A DNA stretch of 64,000 nt. Origin: Pseudomonas sp. Root71. GTDB taxonomy: Bacteria; Pseudomonadota; Gammaproteobacteria; Pseudomonadales; Pseudomonadaceae. Position numbers and translations under genes: made by a program. This document shows, piece after piece, positions 57,062-64,000 of this stretch. Each line of letters opens with the position of its first letter. Position 1 is the first letter of the stretch. The notes below the pieces were generated by a model. It did not search any database, was not told the origin of the DNA, and saw only the letters and a program-made list of their open reading frames with translations. The stretch lies in the NCBI RefSeq assembly GCF_001429045.1, contig NZ_LMHY01000022.1, forward strand, positions 140,203-204,202. The letters are read 5' to 3'.

Positions 57062-57763
57062 ATGCCCAACATCCTCCTGGTCGAAGACGACACCGCCCTC
57101 GCCGAACTGATTGCCAGCTACCTGGAACGCAACGGTTATTCCGTCAGCGTGATCGGTCGCGGTGACCATGTGCGCGAACGTGCGCGGCTCAATCCGCCGG
57201 ACCTGGTGATCCTCGACCTGATGCTGCCCGGCCTCGACGGCTTGCAAGTCTGTCGCCTGCTGCGCGCCGATTCGGCGACCTTGCCGATCCTGATGCTCAC
57301 CGCCCGCGACGACAGCCACGACCAGGTCCTGGGCCTGGAAATGGGGGCCGACGACTACGTCACCAAACCTTGCGAGCCGCGGGTGCTGCTGGCCCGGGTG
57401 CGGACGTTGCTGCGCCGCAGCAGCCTCAGCGAACCGCAGACCGCCAACGACCGCATTCTGATGGGCAACCTGTGCATCGACTTGTCCGAGCGCACCGTGA
57501 CCTGGCGCGAGCAGTTGGTGGAGCTGTCCAGCGGCGAGTACAACCTGCTGGTGGTGCTGGCCCGGCACGCCGGCGAAGTGTTGAGCCGCGACCAGATCCT
57601 GCAACGCCTGCGCGGTATCGAATTCAACGGCACCGACCGTTCGGTGGACGTGGCGATTTCCAAGCTGCGGCGCAAGTTCGACGACCACGCCGGCGAGGCG
57701 CGCAAGATCAAGACCGTGTGGGGCAAGGGTTACCTGTTCAGTCGATCCGAGTGGGAATGCTGA
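57062..57763 (+). CDS. OmpR-type response regulator, RstA-like
   Basis: The 233-residue protein has a receiver domain (NILLVEDDTALAELIASYL, phospho-Asp in LVILDLMLPGLDG near residue 52) and a winged-helix DNA-binding domain (LSRDQILQRLRGIEFNGTDRSVDVAISKLRRKF). The wording FNGTDRSVDVAISKLR and GYLFSR is like E. coli RstA. It is divergent from the RND pump genes, which suggests control of the pump, and is followed at five bases by its kinase. Confidence 0.9.
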   Translation: MPNILLVEDDTALAELIASYLERNGYSVSVIGRGDHVRERARLNPPDLVILDLMLPGLDGLQVCRLLRADSATLPILMLTARDDSHDQVLGLEMGADDYVTKPCEPRVLLARVRTLLRRSSLSEPQTANDRILMGNLCIDLSERTVTWREQLVELSSGEYNLLVVLARHAGEVLSRDQILQRLRGIEFNGTDRSVDVAISKLRRKFDDHAGEARKIKTVWGKGYLFSRSEWEC

Positions 57764-57767
57764 GCCG

Positions 57768-59069
57768 ATGTTCAGAATCCTCTTTCGTTTGTACCTGGTG
57801 ACCATCGTCTCGTTCAGCGCGGCGATCTATCTGGTGCCGGACCTGGTGGTCAAGGTGTTCCAGGAGCGCTTTGTCACCTACAACCTCGATTATTCCCGTG
57901 GGCTGCAAACGCTGATCGTCAAACAGTTCCACGGGGTCCCGGCCGAACAGTGGCCGGCCCTGGCCGCTGAAATGGACAAGGACTTCTCTCCTCTGCACAT
58001 CGTGCTCAGCGGCAATGACGACAGCAGCCTGACCCCTGATGAACAGCAGCGCTTGCGCCGCGGCGAGAACATCGTGCGCGTGGGCGACTGGGGCTGGCGC
58101 ACGCTGGCGGTCGCGCCGCTCAATGAGCGCACCGTGGTGCAAATGGTCGTGCCACCGGACCCGCTGGACGTCAACCTGTTGTACTGGAGCATCAACGTCC
58201 TGATCGGCGCGACCATGCTCGCGTGCCTGTTGCTGTGGCTGCGCCCGCACTGGCGTGACCTGGAACGCCTCAAGGGCGCCGCCGAACGCTTTGGCAAGGG
58301 CCACCTGGGCGAGCGCACGCAAATCTCCCCGAGTTCCAACATCGGCAGCCTGGCCAGTGTGTTCGACACCATGGCCGGCGACATCGAGAACTTGCTCAAC
58401 CAACAGCGGGACTTGCTCAATGCGGTGTCTCACGAATTGCGCACGCCGCTGACGCGCCTGGATTTCGGCCTGGCGCTGGCCCTGTCCGACGACTTGCCGG
58501 CGGCCAGTCGCGAGCGCCTGCAAAGCCTGGTGGCGCACATTCGAGAACTCGATGAATTGGTGCTGGAGCTGCTGTCCTACAGCCGCCTGCAAAACCCGGC
58601 GCGGCTACCGGAGCAGGTCGAAGTCTCGCTGGATGAATTCATCGACAGCATTCTCGGCAGCGTCGACGAAGAACAGCAATCCCCGGAAATCGTCATCGAC
58701 GTGCTGCTCCACGGCCAGTTCGAACGCTTCAGCCTGGACCCGCGCCTGACTGCCCGTGCCTTGCAAAACCTGCTGCGCAATGCCATGCGCTATTGCGAGA
58801 AGCGTATTCAGATCGGTGTGCAGGCCTATGCCGGCGGTTGTGAAATCTGGGTCGACGATGACGGCATCGGCATTCCGGATGACGAGCGCGAGCGGATCTT
58901 CGAACCCTTCTACCGTCTCGACCGCAGCCGCGACCGCGCCACGGGTGGTTTCGGCCTGGGACTGGCGATCAGCCGCCGCGCACTGGAAGCCCAGGGCGGG
59001 ACGCTGACGGTGGAAGCCTCGCCCCTGGGCGGAGCGCGGTTTCGCTTGTGGTTGCCGGCGTCGGCCTGA
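57768..59069 (+). CDS. Sensor histidine kinase, RstB-like
   Basis: The 433-residue protein has two TM helices (near residues 8-28 and 143-163) around a periplasmic sensor domain, a HAMP region and a kinase core: phospho-His in AVSHELRTPLTRLDFGLAL near residue 225, N-box LQNLLRNAMRYCE, and G-boxes DDGIGIPDDERERIF and GFGLGLAISRRAL. Similar in plan to E. coli RstB, whose signals are acid and magnesium-related stress. The signal here is unknown. Confidence 0.9.
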   Translation: MFRILFRLYLVTIVSFSAAIYLVPDLVVKVFQERFVTYNLDYSRGLQTLIVKQFHGVPAEQWPALAAEMDKDFSPLHIVLSGNDDSSLTPDEQQRLRRGENIVRVGDWGWRTLAVAPLNERTVVQMVVPPDPLDVNLLYWSINVLIGATMLACLLLWLRPHWRDLERLKGAAERFGKGHLGERTQISPSSNIGSLASVFDTMAGDIENLLNQQRDLLNAVSHELRTPLTRLDFGLALALSDDLPAASRERLQSLVAHIRELDELVLELLSYSRLQNPARLPEQVEVSLDEFIDSILGSVDEEQQSPEIVIDVLLHGQFERFSLDPRLTARALQNLLRNAMRYCEKRIQIGVQAYAGGCEIWVDDDGIGIPDDERERIFEPFYRLDRSRDRATGGFGLGLAISRRALEAQGGTLTVEASPLGGARFRLWLPASA

Positions 59070-59116
59070 CGCGCTTGGCAGGCGCTGGCGCAGCGCCTGC
59101 GTTGAACCGGGGTTTC

Positions 59117-59878
59117 TCAGGTACTCAGGCGCTCGCGCAACGTCTTCGCCATTTCCTCCAGGTCCGCCATCGGCTGATGCCCGATCAGCATCCAGGCGTG
59201 TTCCATATCGGCCCAATACACGATGTTCAGTTCGCGTCGCTGTTCCCGGGCGAAATGTCGGCTGCCGCTGTTGGAGCGGGTGACGCACAGGGCCATGGGG
59301 CCGTGCGCCGGATCGAGGTAGGTGATCTGGGCGATGGGCGCACCGTCGTACTCGAGGATTTGCGCGCGCTTGAATTCGGCACGGGGCAGGCTCAGTTTTG
59401 CCGACGCGAGGTTGAGGCCCAGGCGCGCATCGATGGTGCGCAGTTGTGCCCGTTGCGCGGCTTCATCGCCGGGCAAGTGATCCAGGGTTTCCGGTACGTA
59501 GAGCGCCATGTAATCGGCCACCAGGCCGCGCCAGTTATGTGTCTGCCGGCTCGCTTGCCAGCCGAGGAGCAAGCGGTCCGCCAATACACCGCCAGCCAAC
59601 AGCCCGGCCGCGGCGGCCAGGAACCAGCGTCGACTGAGCCCGGGACGGGCGGGTGAGGGCAGCGTGGCGAGCATGGCTTGCAGGCGATCCACCGGCGCCT
59701 GTCGGGCCAGTTCATCATAGGCGTCCTTGAACGGCAGGCTGCTGCGATCCAGCCATTGCAGGCGCAGGCCGAGCATCGGGTCGGCATTGATGGCCGCGTC
59801 GATGCGCGCGCGCTGCTCGGTATCGAGTTGGTTATCGAGGTAAGCCACCAGTTGTTCGTCCGAGGGTATCGTGTTCAT
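59117..59878 (-). CDS. Anti-sigma factor
   Basis: The ATG at 59878 overlaps the sigma stop as TGATG, so the pair is translationally coupled. The 253-residue protein has an N-terminal helical sigma-binding domain (EQLVAYLDNQLDTEQRARID) without the zinc motif and a single TM segment near residues 83-105. The C-terminal domain is periplasmic. It should hold the adjacent sigma factor inactive until a signal arrives. The signal is unknown. Confidence 0.8.
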   Translation of the reverse strand: MNTIPSDEQLVAYLDNQLDTEQRARIDAAINADPMLGLRLQWLDRSSLPFKDAYDELARQAPVDRLQAMLATLPSPARPGLSRRWFLAAAAGLLAGGVLADRLLLGWQASRQTHNWRGLVADYMALYVPETLDHLPGDEAAQRAQLRTIDARLGLNLASAKLSLPRAEFKRAQILEYDGAPIAQITYLDPAHGPMALCVTRSNSGSRHFAREQRRELNIVYWADMEHAWMLIGHQPMADLEEMAKTLRERLST

Positions 59879-60402
59879 CAATGTTCTCCTCGGTTAGGGG
59901 TGGGCACCGTGTGCAACGGTGGGTATTCGGCCAGTTTCGCCCGAGCGGTGGCCAGGCGGCTCATGACCGTGCCGATGGGCACTTGCAGCACCTCGGCGAC
60001 TTCGCGGTAGGACAAGCCTTCGACATAGGCGAGAAACACCGTTTCGCGCTGGGCCTCGGGCAACGCATCGACGCGGCGGATGACCTGTGCCGCCAGCACG
60101 TGGGTCTGGGCCACGGATTCACCATCGAACGACAAGGCCTGATCGGCGTCTACCTGACCCTGACCCTGGCGCACCCGTCGGGCGCGGACTTCATTGAGCC
60201 AGATCGAATGCAGAATGCTCAGCAGCCACCGGTCCATGCGCGTTCCCGGCACGTATTGCCCGGCCCGTTCCAGCGCCCGCACGCAGGTGGCTTGCACCAG
60301 GTCATCGGCGACATGCCGTTGCCGGGACAACAGCAGGCCGTAACGCCATAAACGCGCCAGATGCTGGTTCAGTTCCGTTCGTATTGCCTGATCGCTGGCG
60401 AT
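59878..60402 (-). CDS. ECF sigma factor with probable non-canonical start
   Basis: From the frame-defining stop of the upstream gene to 60330 there is no ATG, GTG or TTG, yet coding-type sequence continues: SDQAIRTELNQHLARLWRYG, the first helix of ECF region 2. A strong GGAGG ends five bases before an ATC at 60402, giving 174 residues. The conserved parts are RHVADDLVQATCVRALERAG (region 2) and REVAEVLQVPIGTVMSRLATAR (region 4). A TTG start at 60330 would cut into region 2.1. Either a non-canonical start is used or the annotation of this gene needs checking. Confidence 0.75.
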   Translation of the reverse strand: MASDQAIRTELNQHLARLWRYGLLLSRQRHVADDLVQATCVRALERAGQYVPGTRMDRWLLSILHSIWLNEVRARRVRQGQGQVDADQALSFDGESVAQTHVLAAQVIRRVDALPEAQRETVFLAYVEGLSYREVAEVLQVPIGTVMSRLATARAKLAEYPPLHTVPTPNRGEH

Positions 60403-60426
60403 GGCGACCTCCGTCCGCTCGGGTTG

Positions 60427-60969
60427 TCAGGTTTTCGATGAGCCGTTGATGGCTTCGGCCAGGTCCTGATACTCCTCGCATTGAGTGCTGCCACAGATGG
60501 ATTCGATCTGTCGCAGTTGCTCCTGGGCAAGATCCAGCCGGCCTTTGACCACATAGGCCTCACCGAGATACTCGCGGACCTGCGCGTACTGCGGGTCGAG
60601 TTTCACCGATTGCAGGTAATAGCCGATGCCTTCGTCGGTACGTCCCAGTTTACGCGTGGCGTAGCCGCGATAGTTCAACGCTTTTGCCGTGTTTGGCTGT
60701 TTCAGCGTGTCGAGCAGGGCCAGGGCTTCTTCATAACGCCCGTCCTTGGCCAGTCGATAGGCATAGTTGGTGCGGTCTTCGTCCGGTACCAGGCTGCTGG
60801 TCTGCCGCACGCAACGCTGGGATTTGCTATCGAACACCTGGCCTTTGGGGCAGTTGGGCCTGATGGGTGCGTCGTCGTCGCCGCCACCGCCGTTGGCCAG
60901 GGCGAGGGAGCCGGACAACCCAATGGCCAGCAACAGAGGGGGCATCAGAACAGCAAAGCGAATATTCAT
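60427..60969 (-). CDS. Exported TPR-repeat protein
   Basis: The 180-residue form from ATG 60969 (GGAG eight bases upstream) has a signal peptide (MNIRFAVLMPPLLLAIGLSG) and three to four tetratricopeptide repeats (YEEALALLDTLKQPNTAKAL, YYLQSVKLDPQYAQVREYLGE). It probably acts as an assembly or protein-interaction factor in the periplasm. It lies just upstream of the sigma gene on the same strand, so it may be part of the same stress unit. Confidence 0.75.
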   Translation of the reverse strand: MNIRFAVLMPPLLLAIGLSGSLALANGGGGDDDAPIRPNCPKGQVFDSKSQRCVRQTSSLVPDEDRTNYAYRLAKDGRYEEALALLDTLKQPNTAKALNYRGYATRKLGRTDEGIGYYLQSVKLDPQYAQVREYLGEAYVVKGRLDLAQEQLRQIESICGSTQCEEYQDLAEAINGSSKT

Positions 60970-61091
60970 GGGCATTGCTCCACAGGTTCACGGGGTTCGG
61001 ATCAGATCGCGCCTGGCCAGGCGCAGTGCAAGGTTGATGTGATGAGAACACCGCAGCATGAACAATTATTCGTTGTGGGAGCCTTTCCTCT

Positions 61092-62117
61092 TCAACGCAC
61101 GGGGTTGGTCTTGTTCAGCCAGGCGAGCAGGGCCTGGTGGAATTGTGCCGGTTCTTCCATCTGTGGCGCGTGGCCCATGCCAGGGAACTCGACCAGCGTG
61201 GACCGGGGAATCATCTTGGCCACTTGTTTGCCGAGGACGTCGTAGTGCCCGATCTTCGCCTTGACTTCGGGCGGGGCGATGTCACTGCCGATGGCGGTGG
61301 TGTCGGACGTACCGATCAACAGCAGGGTCGGCATCTTCAGATTGTGGAATTCGTAGTACACCGGTTGGGTGAAGATCATGTCGTAGATCAGCGCCGAGTT
61401 CCACGCGACTTGGGTATGCCCCGGGCCTTTGTTCAGGCCGGCGAGCATGTCGACCCAGCGATCGAATTCCGGCTTCCAGCGGCCGCCGTAATAGGTGGTG
61501 CGTTCGTAGTTGCGGATACCCTCGGCGCTGAGCTTGAGTTCGCGCTCGTACCATTGATCCACCGTGCGATAGGGCACGCCGAGGGCTTTCCAGTCTTCCA
61601 GGCCGATGGGGTTGACCAGCGCCAGTTGCTCGACCTGTTCGGGGTATTGCAAGGCATAGCGAGTGGCGAGCATGCCGCCGGTGGAATGCCCCAGCAGGGT
61701 GGCTTGCTGGATGCCCAGGGCCTTGAGCAATTGCTGGGTGTTCATCGCCAGTTGCTGGAAGCTGTACTGATAGTGCGCCGGTTTGCTGGAGGTGCAGAAG
61801 CCGATCTGGTCCGGGGCGATGACCCGGTAGCCAGCGTCGCTGAGGGCTTTGATCGAACTGCCCCAGGTGGCGCCGCAGAAATTCTTGCCGTGCATCAGCA
61901 CCACGCTGCGACCATTGGGCTTGCCGTGGGCGGCGACATCCATGTAACCCATTTGCAGGGATTGGCCCTGGGATTCAAAGGCGAAGTGCTTGAGGGTGTA
62001 GGGGTAGTCGAAACCTTGCAACTCGGGACCGTATCCCGGTCCTTCGGCGTGGGCGATGACGGGCAGGGCGGCGGTCAGTAAAAGGCTGGGCAACCAGCAG
62101 GAGAAGGGGCGTGACAT
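61092..62117 (-). CDS. Exported alpha/beta-hydrolase
   Basis: The 341-residue protein has a signal peptide (MSRPFSCWLPSLLLTAALPVIAHA) and the alpha/beta-hydrolase nucleophile elbow LLGHSTGGMLATRYAL near residue 142, with the oxyanion block VVLMHGKNFCGATWGSS near residue 72 and the final histidine in FPGMGHAPQME. It should act as an esterase or peptidase in the periplasm. Substrate unknown. Confidence 0.9.
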   Translation of the reverse strand: MSRPFSCWLPSLLLTAALPVIAHAEGPGYGPELQGFDYPYTLKHFAFESQGQSLQMGYMDVAAHGKPNGRSVVLMHGKNFCGATWGSSIKALSDAGYRVIAPDQIGFCTSSKPAHYQYSFQQLAMNTQQLLKALGIQQATLLGHSTGGMLATRYALQYPEQVEQLALVNPIGLEDWKALGVPYRTVDQWYERELKLSAEGIRNYERTTYYGGRWKPEFDRWVDMLAGLNKGPGHTQVAWNSALIYDMIFTQPVYYEFHNLKMPTLLLIGTSDTTAIGSDIAPPEVKAKIGHYDVLGKQVAKMIPRSTLVEFPGMGHAPQMEEPAQFHQALLAWLNKTNPVR

Positions 62118-62202
62118 GAAAGGGCTCCATGGTAAATCCGCCGATGCTGGATCGATTCGATTAGGGCGGCATTAAACACAGGCAACCGCCGCCCTTGATG
62201 GT

Positions 62203-62637
62203 TCAACCCATCCAGCCCAAAGTCGCCATGGCCAGCACGCCGTAACGGGCACCCTTGGCCAGGGTGACGATCAGCAGGAAACGCCCCAGCGGCTCGCGCA
62301 TGACCCCGGCGACCAGCGTCAGCGGATCGCCGATCACCGGCAGCCAACTGAGCAGCAATGACCAATGGCCATAGCGTTGGTAATGAAGCCGGGCTTTCTC
62401 CAGGTGCCGGGGGCTCACCGGAAACCAGCGTCGGTCACGGAACCGCTCGATCCCGCGCCCCAGCCACCAGTTAAGCAGCGAGCCCAGAACGTTGCCGAAC
62501 GTTGCCACCGCCAGCAGTGCCCAGGGCCAGTACCGATCGCTGAGCAGCAGGCCGACCAGCACCGCTTCGGATTGCAACGGTAGCAGCGTGGCGGCACCGA
62601 ATGCCGCGAAAAACAGCCCGAGGTACGCGCCCGACAT
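62203..62637 (-). CDS. YqaA-type membrane protein (SNARE-associated / DedA superfamily)
   Basis: The 144-residue membrane protein has about four helices and the conserved GNVLGSLLNWWLGRGIER and WLPVIGDPLTLVAGVMREP blocks of the DedA/YqaA superfamily. The start overlaps the stop of the upstream DUF411 gene as TGATG, so the two are co-translated. The superfamily is implicated in phospholipid flipping and membrane homeostasis. Confidence 0.85.
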   Translation of the reverse strand: MSGAYLGLFFAAFGAATLLPLQSEAVLVGLLLSDRYWPWALLAVATFGNVLGSLLNWWLGRGIERFRDRRWFPVSPRHLEKARLHYQRYGHWSLLLSWLPVIGDPLTLVAGVMREPLGRFLLIVTLAKGARYGVLAMATLGWMG

Positions 62638-63083
62638 CAATGGGCGGGGTAGTCCGCAACCACCACGTCAGTGCCGTCTTTTTTCAGGCCGATGACCTGA
62701 TAGGCATCGCTCATGCCGTCCATTTCCATGCCGGGCGAGCCCATGGGCATGCCGGGGGCCGCGACCCCCAGCAGATCGTCGCGCTTGCTCAAGGCCAGGA
62801 CCTGGTCGGCCGGGACATGACCTTCAACGAATTTGCCGTTGATCAACGCGGTGTGGCACGACGCCAGGCGCGGCGGCACGCCGTGCTGTTGCTTGAACTC
62901 GCTCATATTGGTTTCGACGTGGTCTTCGACCTTGAAGCCATTGGCCTCCAGGTGGGTGATCCATTTTTTGCAGCAACCACAATTGGCGTCGCGGTGAACC
63001 TCGATTGGAATGAGGTCGGCGGCCTGGGCCAGTGAAGACATCAACAGGGCGCTCAGGGCGATCAGGCGCAGAGGGTTTCGCAT
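62637..63083 (-). CDS. DUF411 metal-associated exported protein
   Basis: The 148-residue protein has a signal peptide (MRNPLRLIALSALLMSSLAQA) and the DUF411 motif IEVHRDANCGCCKKWITHLE with the CxCC-type cluster. Later segments, GMPMGSPGMEMDGMSD, are Met-rich, typical of copper-handling proteins. It probably binds copper in the periplasm. A 6-bp dyad (CTGACC/GGTCAG, 63120-63140) lies just upstream. It is coupled to the YqaA gene. Confidence 0.85.
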   Translation of the reverse strand: MRNPLRLIALSALLMSSLAQAADLIPIEVHRDANCGCCKKWITHLEANGFKVEDHVETNMSEFKQQHGVPPRLASCHTALINGKFVEGHVPADQVLALSKRDDLLGVAAPGMPMGSPGMEMDGMSDAYQVIGLKKDGTDVVVADYPAH

Positions 63084-63466
63084 GGGATTCGTCTCGGGTA
63101 ACGGGCAAAAAAACGCATTCTGACCATTTTATCCGGTCAGGCATTCAAGGAGTGTTTCCAATTACTACAAAGATCTGCCGTTCGATGATGGTAGGTCAAT
63201 GCTGTCAGGCAGATGAGGGGCACATTACAAAATTGTCAGATTGAGATTCGAGGGTAAGTATCGGTGCTGATGAAATCCAACTAGCCGATATGTAAGAAAA
63301 GTCTGAAAGAACATTCGTCAGGGCGATAAGTTTAAATAAACAAGAAGTTTTACAGTATGTATCTTAATTGTATGAGAATTGTTAAGTCTCTGAATTAAAG
63401 TTTGGTTGCCTCAGTGCTTCGGCCGATACTTCTGGCCACCCAACTTGGTCAAACAAGGAGTTTTCA
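63084..63466. other. Non-coding AT-rich intergenic region
   Basis: No open frame with a usable start fits here. The left part contains the promoter and dyad of the DUF411 gene. From about 63220 the DNA turns clearly AT-rich with several short A/T runs, unlike the rest of the window, and leads to a gene with AAGGAG in front. Confidence 0.6.
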
Positions 63467-63997
63467 ATGACTATCGGATATACCGGCAACTGGACCGCGA
63501 AAGCGGGTCTATTGGTTCGAGATGCCGCCAGCAGATCAAAGCCTGTTCCCCAGAGCGTCAAGGTCAGGCAGATACTTGACCTGGTGGGCAACAATCCGGT
63601 TGAGCTGGATACAGTCAAGATGGACAAGATGAAATTGCGCAAACAGATGAAGGGTTTTGACCCCACTGATATTTCTGTCAAGTCCATGGGTGCTCTCAGT
63701 GTCATGCTGAAAGAGCGTGGCCTGATCAGCGATGTAACAGCGGTCACACTGAGCAATGCCGGTGACAAGTTCGACCGGTTTGGCATCAAGGATCCTGACG
63801 CCAAGTTCAATGCGCTGGAATATTTCGCCACGCAACTGGAGAACATTCAGAACAATAATCTGAAGGGTAACAAGTACGCCAACTACCTGGTTCCCGAGTT
63901 CAAAAAAGCGATCTATGTGCTGCAAAACCTGGAAACCTACGGCAAGAACAACGGCCCCATGGTGAGGCCAGGCAGAGTTCTCTCGGACGAGGCCTGA
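63467..63997 (+). CDS. Hypothetical protein of unknown family, 176 aa
   Basis: ATG 63467 follows AAGGAG. The protein has no signal peptide (MTIGYTGNWTAKAGLLVRDA), is rich in Lys and Asn for this genome, and has several helical stretches (SMGALSVMLKERGLISDVTA, NALEYFATQLENIQNNNLKG). The lower-GC sequence before it hints at acquired DNA. I do not recognise the family. The gene ends two bases before the window edge. Confidence 0.6.
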   Translation: MTIGYTGNWTAKAGLLVRDAASRSKPVPQSVKVRQILDLVGNNPVELDTVKMDKMKLRKQMKGFDPTDISVKSMGALSVMLKERGLISDVTAVTLSNAGDKFDRFGIKDPDAKFNALEYFATQLENIQNNNLKGNKYANYLVPEFKKAIYVLQNLETYGKNNGPMVRPGRVLSDEA

Positions 63998-64000
63998 CGC

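Overview
The window is a contiguous piece of a chromosome from a Pseudomonas of the P. fluorescens group. The evidence is the high GC, codon-biased genes; an MvaT-family H-NS-like regulator; the GalU, Gor, AhpC/AhpF and Hpd protein types; and two families of intergenic palindromes (REP-like) that are typical of fluorescent pseudomonads, present here as three and four copies. No rRNA, tRNA or CRISPR array was seen. Both ends cut into ordinary chromosome; the first gene lacks its 5' end.

Layout. 0-7.5 kb: phospholipase D-family enzyme (partial), MFS transporter, an SLT-like lipoprotein, a run of small minus-strand genes with clear ribosome binding sites and terminators, and a divergent NmrA/TetR pair. 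7.6-12.4 kb: type IB topoisomerase, modABC with a ModE box, and a nitronate monooxygenase. 12.5-21 kb: a large exported W/G-rich protein with three internal repeats, AcuI-like reductase, a DNA-alkylation repair operon (2OG oxygenase, alkB, ada) and several small envelope genes. 21-29.9 kb: galU, gor, a KfrA-like DNA-binding protein divergent from a tyrosine recombinase whose stop codon lies in the target site of a MITE-like element, ahpC-ahpF, gloA, and a MvaT-family regulator that starts with TTG. 30-42.6 kb: CSS-EAL phosphodiesterase, LysR/DMT pair, hpd, RarD-like and aldo-keto reductase genes, a glycerate/sugar-diacid module (MFS, CdaR, glycerate kinase) and an aminotransferase.

42.6-50.1 kb is the most unusual part. 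It holds a predicted beta-barrel autotransporter fused to Ig-like domains but without a signal peptide, a broken RHS gene with an orphan C-terminal tip, a NarL-type response regulator, a stand-alone LuxR-type HTH protein, a truncated copy of the start of the upstream aminotransferase gene, and a six-domain fibronectin III protein without a signal peptide. Three palindromes resembling lux boxes lie in its intergenic gaps, one of them a near-perfect 20-mer.

50.1-64 kb: LysE exporter with AraC regulator, DUF1345 membrane protein, an RND pump and adaptor without an outer-membrane partner, a divergent RstAB-like two-component system, an ECF sigma/anti-sigma pair whose sigma gene seems to use a non-canonical start codon, a TPR protein, an exported hydrolase, a YqaA/DUF411 pair, and an unrecognised gene at the edge.

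Sequence motifs were read by eye. Family assignments rest on remembered motifs, not on searches.
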